From: Ectobius pallidus
Lineage: Eukaryota; Arthropoda; Insecta; Blattodea; Ectobiidae
Length of the DNA: 64,000 bases
Direction: 5' to 3'
Assembly (NCBI GenBank): GCA_964059195.1
Contig: CAXKWD010000002.1
Span: 168,646,559-168,710,558 of the forward strand
Position 1 is the first letter of the stretch, and the number at the start of each line of letters is the position of its first letter. This document shows positions 32,713-44,720 of the stretch, piece by piece. The translations under genes were made by a program, and so were the position numbers. Under the pieces are notes generated by a model. It ran no database searches. It was not told the DNA's origin and saw nothing but the letters and a program-made list of their open reading frames with translations.

Positions 32713-33033
32713 TTGCCGTTTGAGACCTTAGTTAAAGTAAATGCCATTACATATATGCACAGAGTAGTACATGGTAACATCCACAGTAATTTTCCAATAG
32801 AATATAACAAAGACATTCATAACTATGAAACAAGGCAAAAACAGAACATATACCTCACACATTCTTCAACTGTAACTTATGGGACAAAGGGATTAAAATA
32901 TTATTTGATCAAAACATATAATGAATTACCACAAGAACAAAATTTTATAAAATTATTTCAAGCTTTTAATTTTACAGACTCCGAGCTTCCAAAAATTTCC
33001 CCAGTCTTAAAACGTAGACTATATTCGAAATAA
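32713..33033 (+). pseudogene. C-terminal piece of a CR1-like LINE reverse transcriptase
   Basis: An open frame of 106 codons whose pattern (VNAITYMHRVVHGNIHSNF, ETRQKQNI, YNELPQE, then a basic C terminus) follows the end of CR1/jockey-type reverse transcriptases, where a HNTR-like motif and a YN-x-LP motif precede a Lys-rich tail. The polymerase core is absent, so this is a 5'-truncated remnant. The reading frame has survived, which suggests moderate age. The start codon at 32713 is just the first ATG in the remnant. Confidence 0.5.
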
Positions 33034-33089
33034 ATCGTGGAATACATTCAAAATAAGACAGAGATATCAATCATACAATGATACGATTA

Positions 33090-33626
33090 TCTCTATATAT
33101 ATAAAAGGCTTTGTCCTGACTGACTAACTGAATGAATGACTGACTGAATGACAGGAATCAACGTAGAGCCTAAACTATAATAGGTAGAGACTTGGAATTT
33201 TGACAGTACCTTCGTTTCATAATGTAGGTGCTCACTAAGAAAGGATTTTGAATTTTTTTATTTTAAATGCCAAAAATAAAATGTTTTTGAGAATACTTAA
33301 TCCCTTTTTATACAGAATTATCAAATCCAAATCACAACAGTGTATTGTTGCCACTGGTCTCAGATGAGTTTGGAAATAAATGAAACGTGAAGTGTACTGT
33401 ACAAGCGATGGGATGCAAAATTCTACATCCTCTATGAGCCATAAAAAGCTATATAAATAATCAAGCGTTTTCTGAGGGAATAGTTTGAGTGTGATAAGTC
33501 GTTCTTAGTATTTCAAATTATAAATACCTATATTAGGACCTAGAATTTAAAAATCTAAAGTCCTTCATAAGTTAATTTCCAATTACAAAATAAAAAACCC
33601 GGGCGATGCCGTGCCTTTTAAGCTAG
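33090..33626 (+). mobile_element. Non-autonomous Helitron of a second family
   Basis: Starts TCTCTATATATATAAAAGGC after host A (33089). It ends with the short hairpin CGGGCGATGCCGTG, then CTTTTAAG and CTAG (33623-33626) before T. The body (ACTGACTAACTGAATGAATG near the start) differs from the 20-24 kb family, so the 3' terminal design is shared but the interior is not. Confidence 0.7.
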
Positions 33627-33803
33627 TTATTTATAAATTAATTCATTAAGTTTAGGCCTAGTATGATTACTCGTTTAACACATTAGAAGACTATTCTTAC
33701 TATCCAATTTTAAAGGGTGATTCATACAAAATATCAATTTTGGTAACCATGATTACTGAACCTTTTTTCTTGTTTTGAGGAACACTTCCACATATGAGAA
33801 TAG

Positions 33804-33840
<37 letters not shown>

Positions 33841-34709
33841 CTACATATACGACCAAATTAAACGTCAGAGCTTGTTTAAAAATGTGATGTGATACACTAA
33901 CATAACTTTATCTACCCTAAGCATGGACAATACAACAATTTCGCTTCCAATTCGTACATAGGGAGTGTATATTAAGTTGTTTCAGTCTCACGCAATGGAC
34001 AGTTTGTTATTTATTCACAAACATTTCAGAGTTATAAAAAGATTACATAATTCTTAAAGCTAACATTTTTATACTGACAATATTCATCACGCAAGACAAT
34101 CCTGAGATAAGGTAAACGAAAAACTGTCAAATAATAGTTTCAGTCCTTAGTATAAGCACCCATGTTCAGAATGCAAACAACATTTTCGAGAAACTAGGAT
34201 TTTTTTCATGTAAAGTGAGAGAAAGTCGTCGCGGATCTTGTGTCATATCCTTCGCATATATCTGACCCAAGTATAACATTTTGTTCTTACAGGATTTATC
34301 GTTCTCAGGCCAGAGAAAGTAAAAATCATTCTTAGAAAAACGTAAGCGAAAAATGAAATAAAATACAAGTTTAAAATACAATATATAGAAAAAAACTATT
34401 ATATAGTGTCGGATAAAAGGAAATATTTCATTACTCAATAATGCAAACTGCATACGTCTACAAATCACACAATTTTTATGAAGCAGAGCAAAATTCAATT
34501 CATTTTTTGAACTCAGTCTTGTATTCCTTTATCTCTTCATGGCACTAGACTAATAACAATTATGTAATTTCCAGAAGGCACTTTGTAAATTATAAAACTA
34601 TTAACAAACTGACTGAGTTATCCTATGTGTCTGAATTCGTGAAAAAATTAACCGAAACTTCAAAATATGTAAAACATATTCCTCTTTGATAGACCACAGA
34701 AATCTGTAC
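33627..34709. other. No recognised gene; poly-T tract
   Basis: A run of about 28 T lies at 33807-33834. A 110-codon minus-strand frame at 34166-34498 has a hydrophobic middle but no recognised family and sits in AT-rich sequence, so I leave it uncalled. Confidence 0.35.
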
Positions 34710-34880
34710 ACCGAACGAGTTGGCCGAGGTGATAACGTTGCAAATTCATAGGTTCGAGTCTGATGATAGGTCGACCTGAGTGAATATTTCGGGGTTCCCC
34801 CCACTCAAAGGCAAATGCCGGTTTGGAATTGACTCACCACCTACCCCGAATGTTCTTGTGCGTTGCCCATGCTTTTTTGC
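34710..34880 (+). mobile_element. tRNA-derived SINE
   Basis: Head ACGAGTTGGCCGAGGTGATA (box A) with box B AGGTTCGAGTC, then a body containing GGCAAATGCCGG, which also occurs in the SINE at 57920-58080. Confidence 0.65.
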
Positions 34881-35094
34881 GTTGCCTTAGGAGGAGGCTA
34901 TGCGACGTGCTGAATCTCATATAATAGAACTTCCCCACGTAATGTCTAAATATATCCTTACATTTGATTCCTTCACTACGATCACTGGAAGGGGGAGGGG
35001 TAATAGTTAAAGAAAGAAGTCTGTAAAGTCAAGAATTAAGAATAGATGCAGTATATAATACGTGTGTATCAATATAATTTTTAAGTTATTTTGA

Positions 35095-35680
35095 ATCCCA
35101 TTGACTAACAGGAAGGGGGAGAAAAGACATATTTCAAAAGTATTGACTGGGAGCCGCGAAGGAAAAAGACCACTTGGAAGACCTCGACGTAGGTGGAAAG
35201 ACACTATTACGATAGATTTAAGGGAAGTAGGATTTGCGAGGGACCGCCGGCGTGGTCTTGTAGTTAGCGTCGTTGAGTACAGATCCGTCGGCCCGGGTTC
35301 GATCCCCGGTACCTCCTGAGGTAGGGAGGTCTGGCAGGGGTGCACTCAGCCTCGAGATTCAAATTGAGGAGCTACTTGATAGAGAAGTAGCGACTCAGGT
35401 CATAGAAAACCACCAATAACGGCCGTGGGTGTCCATGCCCCCCAATCCTGCCATCTGCCTGTGGTAGTTGACGCAGCGGTCGGACGGTAGGCCGAATTCC
35501 TCCAAGGATGTAGCGCCACGGAGTTTAGTTTGATTTAGTTTAGGATTTGCGAGGGATGGTTGGATCAAGTTACTACAGAATAGGGTTGAATGGCGGGTTC
35601 AGGTAAGCGCGGCAATGAACCTTTGGGTTCCATAAAATAGATCATATCCCTTTAGCTTGCTGAGGAATTCCAAGTATTGT
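35095..35680 (+). pseudogene. 3' end of an RTE-like LINE, split by a SINE
   Basis: The frame TGSREGKRPLGRPRRRWKD is the Arg-rich C-terminal region of RTE-like LINEs. After the SINE the frame resumes (GWIKLLQNRVEWR...) and ends near 35615. The following 3' UTR (CCATAAAATAGATCATATCC) matches the minus-strand LINE end near 27020. Only the last part of the element is present. Confidence 0.7.
35244..35541 (+). mobile_element. Complete tRNA-derived SINE with 15-bp TSD
   Basis: Box A region GTCTTGTAGTTAGCG, box B GGGTTCGATCCCC, body, and a TTTAGTTTGATTTAGTTT tail. The 15-bp duplication AGGATTTGCGAGGGA lies at 35229-35243 and 35542-35556, a hallmark of LINE-driven insertion. It interrupts the LINE C-terminal frame cleanly. 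Confidence 0.9.
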
Positions 35681-36944
35681 TTAATAGAACTCTCTCCGTC
35701 TATACCAAGTTTCATTTTACGGGCCAAGCCCGTTATGGTAAAAATTTAGGTGCTAGCACGTTATAGAGATTAGGCTATACAGGATATCATCAGTTGTCAC
35801 TGTCGTTGACTTCCATTTCGTTCTAATTAATAATTATCATTTTCCTTCATTTTATCCACTACAAATACTACTACTATTCCTACTACTACTATTATTGTGT
35901 AGGCTACTTATTAATTTTTTAGAATACTCAAAATAATATAAATAACTATTCAGCAATAAAAATTTGATCCATAACATAGATACCGGCAGTTATGTTTTTC
36001 ACAAAGCACAATCGTAAGTCAAACGATATTTAGTTTCCCTTAAAACATTACTTACGAAATTGATTTCTCCCCACTCATTCAAAGTCTGCAACTCCTTATC
36101 ATGGCGAAGAATTTTTAAATATTAGTTTATTTTTGTCTTTCATATTTTAAACTTCAAGAGAGACATAAAATATGTCTTTATTAAAGAGATCACAATTCAA
36201 TACACGGATATGCTTCTGTTAGTGGTATGTCATTTGTGAGTCGTTTGTTTTGAAACAAATTGTTGCCAACCAAAAGAACCTGAATTCAGTTACATACGAA
36301 ATTACCAAAAAGTTTTTTTGCACAAACTGAAATTATTTTCCTCTTAAAATTTACGGTGCAAAATAACATAAAACCTTGTACTGTACAGTGATCGACCGCT
36401 ATAACTTATAAGAACGCTCACATGAATTTCGTGCTTGCCTGTTCAGTTCTACATAACGGTCTTATATCGTAAATAACTATTACAAGTGTTCATTTGTTAT
36501 AGTTAATCTTTTTCGTAATATAAGGTAATTAACAATAATTTCTACATATCTTTCAAATAACTATTCACTGAAATGGGAGCATGAGACATCGTCTCTATGA
36601 AGAAGAAGAAGAAGAAGAAGAAGAAGAAGAAGAAGAAAAAAAAACCTCTTCGGGCGTCATCTCTGCTGAAAACACATCACATAATGGGGAAAACCTTAAT
36701 GTAATATTGCCTCTTGTGAAAAAAATATAGCCTATGCGTAGGATAACAAGATATTACACAATAGACTTCCAAACAAATTCAGAACAATTAGTGACGCGTA
36801 CAACGTAGTAATTATCGACGAGAGATTAATGGCTGAAACGATAATAACGATATGGCTGGGTATTTACCAAACTTTTCTTAAATAATTTTCTCAAGGTTTA
36901 TATTATTTTATTTTAGAGATGCTGTATTTCCGATGTAGCCTACG
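35681..36944. other. No recognised gene; GAA microsatellite
   Basis: A (GAA)n run lies at 36599-36637. No frame or repeat end is recognised otherwise. Confidence 0.35.
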
Positions 36945-37150
36945 CCGTATTGCAATTGGCCGGGTACATGCTACAAAAAGAACCAAAGCGGGTTCGATCA
37001 CCGATGATTTTTCAGTTGGCCTTTTGGTAGCACTATGGTCCTAGGGATCGACTTAGCCTCTAACAAAAAGCAACGCTTGGAGTAAAGTCCGGCCGATGCG
37101 GAAGGCTGGCAATCTTATATCCTCGTACGGGTGGCAAAGTAAAAATCTAA
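36945..37150 (+). mobile_element. tRNA-derived SINE with the shared tail
   Basis: Box A (GCAATTGGCCGGGTACATG), box B (GGGTTCGATCACC), then the tail GGTCCTAGGGATCGACTTAG and GGAGTAAAGTCCGGCCGATG. The tail is a relative of the repeats flanking the palindromic element (1-50 and 13186-13235). Confidence 0.65.
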
Positions 37151-37539
37151 TCTTCCTCGCTCCGGCATAAAAGCAGGGATGAAGAAAGTACATCGAAAAA
37201 AATCGGCGTATGTTTTGGCAATAATTTAAAAAAATAAATAACTATTATTAGGGTCATGATCTCCTGCTCTTGTCGCGACAGTTGCCTTGCCTGCGCGGTT
37301 GGCATAGATTCAATGCGTACGTGACGAAGTTGGTTGCATTGGTTGTTGTTACTGCAATGTAATTTCTATGTGATTAATTAAAAAAAAAAGGTAAGTTGAC
37401 TATAAAGTTTGGTATCCCTGGAAAAAAATTTCAGCATTGCATATTAAATATTACACTATTGTTTTCATAAGAGCAAACTGTGACATTAGACCTAAAATGT
37501 GAAACGCCATTAAGGCTTTTTTTGGGGGGGGGGGAACAA

Positions 37540-38202
37540 ACAATTTTTTTTTTCATTTTCCCTTCGGTTACAGGCTAAAAGCTATATAAGTTTGCCAAAT
37601 GTCAAATTTTTAGCTCATCTGGAGATGGATAAACATTAGTGGCAGCCACTGAAAACACTTAATTTTTATCAGGGACTATTCCATTCATATGCCGCATGTT
37701 TGATATTGGTCAATAATGTTTAGCAATTCCTCGGATACAGACCAATCATGATCGTTTACTATATAAACTGCTTGCTATTAACATGAGGATGCGATTTTAT
37801 CTGATAAAACGTCAGCTCGTTACTGGGAATGTATGTATCAATGTGCAGTGACTAATGCGTCACATGTTGCCTGTGAACACAATAAAACACATTAATTTCT
37901 ATAGCATAACTTGTTTGGAAATTGAAATAATATAAATGTACATTGATTAAAACATAATTTCAATTCGATGCAAGCCAGTTCGTGTGCTTTTATTCTGTTC
38001 TGCTGTTAGCTTACCTAAATTAGGTTAACTATGTCTCATATGCACTACTGGTAACATTGGTTACAACATGGTAACTCGAATCGATTCATGGATGGTTGAG
38101 CCATAGTATGCCGTGACCTCGCAGCTGTTAGTTTTTTTTTTATATATAATAAAGTAAGAAAGTAATTATTATTTGTGTAATCCGTCACAGTTTTATTCAT
38201 GG
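37540..38202 (+). repeat. Dispersed repeat R1, copy 1 left part
   Basis: Collinear with the reverse complement of 63381-64000 (shared blocks such as GTTTAGCAATTCCTCGGATA and CATAACTTGTTTGG). It stops at the hAT-type insertion at 38203 and continues at 39507. No coding frame. The region 37151-37539 before it holds nothing I recognise. Confidence 0.7.
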
Positions 38203-39498
38203 CAGTGGCGGCTCGTGTCCGGAAAATTAGGCGAAGAGAAAAAATGCCACATGCTTATGTTAATAACTGAATTCTTGTATACGAAAACAATCCTTCTCAC
38301 CTATGTCTTGTATAGCAAATCAATCATTCGATAGTCCTTTAAGGCTGCAAACTTGTCGGTGATATCATCATAGAATGGCTGCTTTTCTTCTAGCTGCAGT
38401 AGAGGTTCTTTCTGAATTGAAATATTCGCTAAACAGGATACTTGTCTGGCAACATTTTTGATCCTTCAGGCCTACGTCGTGATCTGACAGCTGGCACAAT
38501 GATGATTTGATTTTAAACAATGCGGGTAAGAATGCAATTATTATTTATAAAATTTGATACATTTTATTCATGGAATACTCTTAATAAATCCCACTCGGGA
38601 TTATGAGTTTCATGAGATAAATTCGATCCTGCTTCTCCGCCGCGAATCTATCGATGTTTATCGTAATTATTATTCTCCTAATCATATTATTCAGAATATT
38701 CCATTCATGCGATGCGGACTTGATTTTGACTAATAATCTTTACTAATCGACCAATGATTGTTTATCTTATAAGTTAATATGCTTACGAGGGTCGGAAAGA
38801 TGCAATTTTATCTGATAAACTTTAGCTCGTTACTGGATACTTCAAGCAGTGATTAATACGTCCCATGTCGTATGATTACCTTTGAAAAAATATGCATTGC
38901 AGGAATGAAACGTCATGATCCACGTTCTCTTCGGAGTATAAATTGGCAAATGGATTGGGATTAGAAGAACAATTAGTCAACTACAGTGTAATCATATTTG
39001 TAGTGTTCAACGCATTAACATCAAGGCTGTGATGGATAATATATGTGCATTATGAACCCTGTATTCAAGTGCAAACGTGCCCACCTCTTTCTCCGAGCTG
39101 CCAGTGTGAGGTGCTGGCGCGGCGAAGAAAATGCCTGCACAAGGGGGACTGCTTCGTGGGTAGTCTGTTCTCGCCACCTAGCGGACGTGGGATAAGCGAG
39201 AAAACTGCTGCTTGCCATCCTAATATTTTAGTGGAACAGACTACCCATGCAACGGAGGGAATAGTATCCAGTTCACCTTCACACGGCCGACTTGAAGCGA
39301 GCGCAGCGCTTGCAGGATCTCAGTGTCTCCTAGCTTTGATACCAGGTGGTGGTGTGGCGGGCAATTCAAAATTACAGAAATAAATTATAACTTAAAAACC
39401 AACATTCGTGACTTGGAAAATAAACTTTAAAAATACGTATTGTACAGGAAAAATACTGAAGTGCTACGTCACCTACTTCCCCTGAATAGCCGCCACTG
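38203..39498. mobile_element. hAT-type element with 8-bp TSD, inserted in R1
   Basis: Inverted ends CAGTGGCGGCTCGTG and, reading inward from the right, CAGTGGCGGCTATTC. The duplicated target is ATTCATGG (38195-38202 and 39499-39506). The interior contains another R1 fragment at about 38550-38880 with its parts in the order B-A rather than A-B. The 112-codon frame at 39045-39383 has no transposase signature. Confidence 0.75.
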
Positions 39499-39506
39499 AT
39501 TCATGG

Positions 39507-40100
39507 AACAGTCTTAATAAATCCAACTCGAGTTTACGAGTTTCATCATATAAATTCGCTCCTGCTGCGCAGTCGCGAATCTATCGATTAACTTGTAAAC
39601 TCTCATGGGATTACCTATGATAAAAATAATGAAACATTTGAATTGTTTGGAATTTTCCCGTCGGCTAAGGGCTAAAAATGAGTTCGGCAATTTCTAGTTT
39701 CTAGTTAATCTTGAAGTGGGTAAACATTAATGCCAGAGAGTGACTGAAAACCTTTCAAAGTTTTTTCGGTTTAAAAATTCCGGGCAATTAGTGAGTGAGT
39801 TAGGCATGCGGCTTTATAGAATAGTGATTCTATGAATTACTGTAAGTAGTGTATTGATACTTAGTAAAATAATTATTTTAGCTATTAAAATCCTTTATTC
39901 TGGATAACATTATGTCTTGTAACACCAAACAACAAAGTAATGAGTATGAGTATGCAATTTAACTTTATCCTAGATAACTCATGTAAAATACTCCATATTT
40001 CGAATGACAACAATATAATAGTCTTGTCTCACAAAAGAATAATACATTAAATCAGTTCGGCATCATCTGCAGACTCGACTTAACCTCTAAAAAGAGTTTC
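39507..40100 (+). repeat. Dispersed repeat R1, copy 1 right part
   Basis: Continuation of 37540-38202 after the transposon. Closely matches 44205-44720 as a direct repeat (for example GAGTGAGTTAGGCATGCGGC and ATCATCTGCAGACTCGACTT). Confidence 0.75.
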
Positions 40101-41680
40101 AAGTACTAAAATTTTTAAAACAGAACAGAACAACATCTGGGAGGATTTTACCTAACTGAAGCCATGACGACACACTCCTGGAAAACTCTAATCAAGAACT
40201 GAGACATGTCATAACCAGATTGGCGGTGCATGGATTTTACAGCAAAGTGTGTAAGAAAGGGAAATTCCATGATCCTAACAATGAATGCGTGCGTAATGAA
40301 TAGTGCGAGCTTTATCATCTAGGCCCACTAGTGTGTGCCAAAAGGAGAAAATCGTTGGTGAATTATGCTAACAAATGAACAATGCACATTTGTGCGCACC
40401 TTTTATATTATTATTATAACAGCAGAGTTATTAACTATTATACTTGGGGTTGACATCTTAGAATACGAGATACTAGATGCCTATAATTAGATACTTTTTT
40501 AAACTAGCTGTTTTCATTCGCTCCTTATGAATGAGGGGTTGCCGCTCATTGTCGCCATGTCATACCCGCAGCCAATGACCGCTCAGAGTGACTACTGGCC
40601 ACTTTAGTATTTTAAGAACCTTGAGTATAAAAAAGAATATCTCGAAACTTTCAAGGAAACTGTGCTGCCAAATTCGGGGGAGAATGTCAGTACTAAGGAG
40701 TAGAGGTAGTTTTTAGCACACACATGGCTTTATAAATATTTACAGTATTTAGATGGTCAGGCTTTCGTTCCCATCCGACGGACGAATCACTGTCCAACAG
40801 TGTCACATGCCTCCACACTGCGGGGAGGTTTGGCATTTATTAATCCGGGTATATTTGGCGCTCAGACTAGTGATTGGAAGCTGTATACCACCACTTTCCT
40901 AAATATAGCCCTCGAGTTCAGATTACAAAATCCGCCCCTACCGGAATCGTACCCGAAATTTTTCATAACTTACGAGTGCGAAAGAAAGGAATACATAAGT
41001 TACGGATAATGAAGTGACCTGGGGAAATGTCGTCAATGACTTTTTAAAAATATACTGGGTAATGATGTCAATGACCGGTCATTAACGACAATGTCCTAGA
41101 TAGTTGGGCGATATTGATAATAACAACATTGTCCGGGCAATTTCGTCACTTCCAAAGCCTCAATGGCCAATGTCGTAACGAATGATATTCCTTCAGGCAT
41201 ATTAGAGCAAAAATATACCAGATCAGAAATAAATCCCTGTATTGAACATTTCGTGGATGCGGGAGGAAGCCTGGGTTCGGCATAAGCTAAAGAAATTTCT
41301 CAGACAAGTGATTTCAACCAATGGTTTCAGAGAAGCGGTTTCAATCAACAGTAGATGGGTCATTCTAAAAAAAATGCCGTTTTGGTGTTACAGACCTGAA
41401 AAAGACACTTCTAGTTGAGATATCAAGCAATTTGCTTTTTCAGATTTCACCCCAAACCCATGCGAGTTTCTGCGCCACCCTAAATAATTTCTATGTATAC
41501 ATCGTGGAACGTAACGTTTATGTTTATGTCAAAAAATGTGGAAAAAAGTAATGAGTGTGAATGTCACAACCCATTTTCTGCATCCAACATTTTGACTTCT
41601 TGACATGAAAAGGCCCAAAATGAATCGTCATTCGCGGATGAAAGTTAGCTCAACATCCAAATGAAACTGTCTAGTATAGA
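40101..41680. other. No recognised gene
   Basis: A 69-codon frame at 40800-41009 is unsupported. Around 41020-41190 the words AATGTCGTCAATGAC, GGTCATTAACGACAATGTC and similar recur, suggesting a decayed repeat. Confidence 0.35.
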
Positions 41681-41937
41681 GGGTGTTACAGCATTTAAAA
41701 GAAGAATCCGAGCCAGGAAATTAATTTGAATCTTTGTCTCAGGAAACCGTGATAAGGAGTGTTATTCGGTCTAGTGCTCCCCAAAGAAAAATTAAGGGGT
41801 GGGGAGGAGGGTGAAGTAGAGGGGATGAAGTATTGCGTCATCTTCTCCCTACGACCAATTTCCGACCAGACATCGAGGGAGAACAGCAAGAAAAGTGAAA
41901 ATAAGATTGGGGAAAACTGTTTTGGGTAACACCCCTT
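41681..41937. mobile_element. Possible MITE
   Basis: Short imperfect inverted ends AGGGTGTTAC and, reading inward from the right, AGGGGTGTTACCC bound about 257 bases. No clear target duplication, so support is weak. Confidence 0.3.
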
Positions 41938-42786
41938 ACGTAAATTGCTGTTTCATGTCTTTTGTAAGCTATTTTAATTCGTCTCCAGCATTTCAAGATA
42001 AAGGTATTACTACCTTACAACAGCTCAGTCCATTTCTATTTTTAAAAAACCTGAGAACATGTTGAAATAGGACATGGACAATGGTAACTCTCATTACAAA
42101 TTCAATACGATCCACCAACTTCAAAAACTCATATACAATCAGAAAACGAGAAAACTCACGACTCTTATGTTGATTCGTAAACTACAATAGTGGTATGATG
42201 CCATGGAAAACCAGTTGTTCAGAATAACCTAAGTTGAATGTTGAATCTGGGGATCCTGTCGAGGTGGCAAAACGGCAATTTGTTTGAGAACGATCCACGT
42301 CGGCAGCACAGAGTTATCAGAGGTATCACTGTAAAAATAAATGTAGAAGCAGAAAGTGTAAGTGTCGTGCGCTCAACAATTTGCAATTCTAAGTGTCATG
42401 GAATTTGTGTTGCCAAAACAAGTAGGCCTACTAAAATAAGACCTGAGGCTTTCTCGGCGCTGATTACACTCCTCAACAAATTTGAACGTTTTTCCCATAA
42501 CATGCACAAAGTAGGCTGATCTTTACTAATTTGCATGTGCTGAATACGAAAATGCTATTGAAAAGTTTGTAACACGTCACATTTTTGTGTTATAGATATT
42601 TACTTGATACAATGAAAAATCGGGATTTTTTTAAATCTATTAAAGCTTACTTTGTTCTCATTTTTTGTATGAAATTGTTGTAAGGGCAGCTCATCTATGA
42701 TAAAACTGATAAAGTAATACCTTACCAACTATTACAACATATTAAAACCACTCTTCATGCAATACAATGGAGAAAGATAACTAAAT
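41938..42786. other. No recognised gene
   Basis: A 93-codon plus-strand frame at 42238-42519 has no recognised motif. It lies just beyond the decayed transposon-type gene on the other strand and may be chance. Confidence 0.3.
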
Positions 42787-43690
42787 ACCTCTTTATTCTC
42801 TTATAACTGGAGCCTTCCCTATGAAAATACCAGCAATAACTGCCCATCAACGCTGTATCCCATCTTTCTTGATAACACTGCCCTATTGTAGCAAAATCTT
42901 GGTGAAATCACTGTCTCTGCTCATCAGTTTACAGCCCCCAAGTTCTCAGGAAGAAGGTCCAAATGTGTATGTAAGAAGGGGATCTTCACTGACATACGGC
43001 AACCCGTTGATTTGTGGTTTCTTACTAATGTATATTAATTGACGATAATTCTCTACTTTATGATTCCCTAAAAACCCTTTGACAACAAATACAATAGTTC
43101 AATAGTTTTCTAACTTGTAAACATATGAGTACGCATTCTTTTAATTTAGCATAACTGAGTTTAGTGAACAGAGTCTTTAATCATTGAAAGGTTTCTCCAC
43201 TCTTATCCAGAGCTTTCACAAAATGTTCCATTAGCTCTAGTTTTAACTTATATTCAATGGTGGAAGAAGTACTTTTTCATGTTATACTAGCGGAGGATAT
43301 TTAATGTTATGCTCAACACAAATATAACCTTGTCTGATAAGCCAGTTCTTCACCACATAATGTTGTGCTGTTGCTCGATTATCCCACAAATATAAAAGAA
43401 CAACAGAACTTAGTAAATCCTTCTTGTAATCCAAGCAACAAGGATATTACTTTCAAATGCCCACAAATTTCCCGGTGATGTTCACTATAATTTACTGCAT
43501 TCAATAGGCCTATTAGTGACATGTTTTCATAATTTTCTTCCATAGCGACTGAATGAGCCATTAGAATAGACGGTTTTGTATTACCATGGTGCAATAAAAC
43601 TGCTTTTAAACTCAGTTTTGATGGATTCATTGACCAGTATCCATGCTTCTGGATTATGGCTGAGGCGAGATAGGACACACGATTTTATAT
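42787..43690 (-). pseudogene. Decayed copy of a widespread arthropod transposon-type gene of unknown function
   Basis: On the minus strand, from 43690 down, the blocks HGYWSMNPSKLSLKAVLLHH, HREICGHLKVISLLLGLQEG and FTKFCC appear. After frameshifts come pieces resembling LPPLNIKLKLELMEHFVKAL, FLGNHKVENYRQL, HLDLLPENLGAV and FHQDF. I recognise this order from a large family of uncharacterised repeat-associated arthropod proteins (phrases such as LLGLQ-x-GYTK and FFPENLG). Function is not known to me; copy number suggests a transposon origin. The longest intact piece is 43379-43678. Several frameshifts and stops make this copy non-functional. Confidence 0.6.
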
Positions 43691-43969
43691 TTTAGTTTTC
43701 CTTGAAAAGCCCTCTGTTTTGGTAATGCAGAAGTAATAAAATCTCTCCTACTGACTGGTAGATGTCACCAAATCATAGGAACCGAACAGCAAAAGACAAG
43801 TTATTTTCTCCCCGCAACCACTTTGTTAACTTCACGTTACACAACACGTGTATGGTGCCCAATTTTGATCTTGTCCACCCACTTTACAGCCAAAATACAA
43901 GTAATATGTATTTTTTTACATCCAATGTAATTGATCAATGTTATGATTTCAAAGTTAATTCCCCACAAA
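43691..43969. other. No recognised gene
   Basis: May contain the upstream part of the decayed gene on the minus strand, but I cannot follow it. Confidence 0.3.
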
Positions 43970-44175
43970 CATAGCAAAAACAGTGGAATGATAATTCTTT
44001 CACACTGGCCGTGTGTAGGCTAAGATGGAAAGGTGAAGTCAGAATGAAAAATTCAATGTTATAGCCGGGATTTGAACCAGGATCTTCGGATCTCCGTACC
44101 AACTGAGCTACCATGGCAACGTGCCGGTACAACATTAAATTAAATTCTCCAACTGACTCACAATCCCAGTATACC
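43970..44175 (-). mobile_element. tRNA-derived SINE with a well-preserved tRNA-like head
   Basis: The minus-strand sequence at 44120-44061 reads like a tRNA: GCCATGGTAGCTCAGTTGGT (box A), then GGTTCAAATCCCGG (box B). The anticodon arm is shortened and no acceptor pairing is evident, so I call it a SINE head rather than a tRNA gene. Confidence 0.6.
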
Positions 44176-44204
44176 ACCAGGCGTTCTCAATATTATTTGT
44201 GTAA

Positions 44205-44720
44205 TCCGTCATATTTTTATTTATGCAACAGTCTTAATAAATCCAACTCAAGTTTACGAGTTTCATCAAATAGTTTCTAGTTTATCTTGAAGTGGGTAAA
44301 CATTAATGCCAGTGAGTGATTGAAAGCCTTTCAAAGTTTTTTCTGGTTAAAAATTCGAAGTTTCTGGCCTATCTTGAAGTGGGCAATTAGTGAGTGAGTT
44401 AGGCATGCGGCTTAAAAGAATAGTGATTCTATGAATTACTGGAAGTAGTGTATTGATACTTAGTAAAATAATTATTTTAGCTATTAAAATCCTTTATTCT
44501 GGATAACATTATGCATTGTCTTGACACACCAAACAACAAAGTAATGAGTATGGTTAGTAATATAATTATTTAAATGCAATTTACTTTATCGTAGATAAGT
44601 CATGTAAAATTTTGTAAAATAGGCCTACATTTCGAATGACAACAATAGAATAGTCTTGTCTCATTAAAGTATAATATATTAAATCAGCTCGGCATCATCT
44701 GCAGACTCGACTTAACCTCT
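44205..44720 (+). repeat. Dispersed repeat R1, copy 2
   Basis: Direct repeat of 39507-40090, with small indels and one internal duplication of TATCTTGAAGTGGG. The upstream (A) part present at 37540-38202 is missing here except for its last 40 bases. Confidence 0.75.

Noticed and set aside
40500..40530. Possible minus-strand Helitron end (ACTAGCTGTTTTCATTCGC)
   Set aside because: It resembles ACTAGC-type ends but has no hairpin next to it.
44061..44125. Possible functional tRNA gene
   Set aside because: Boxes A and B are good, but the anticodon arm and acceptor stem do not fold properly; it continues as a SINE body.
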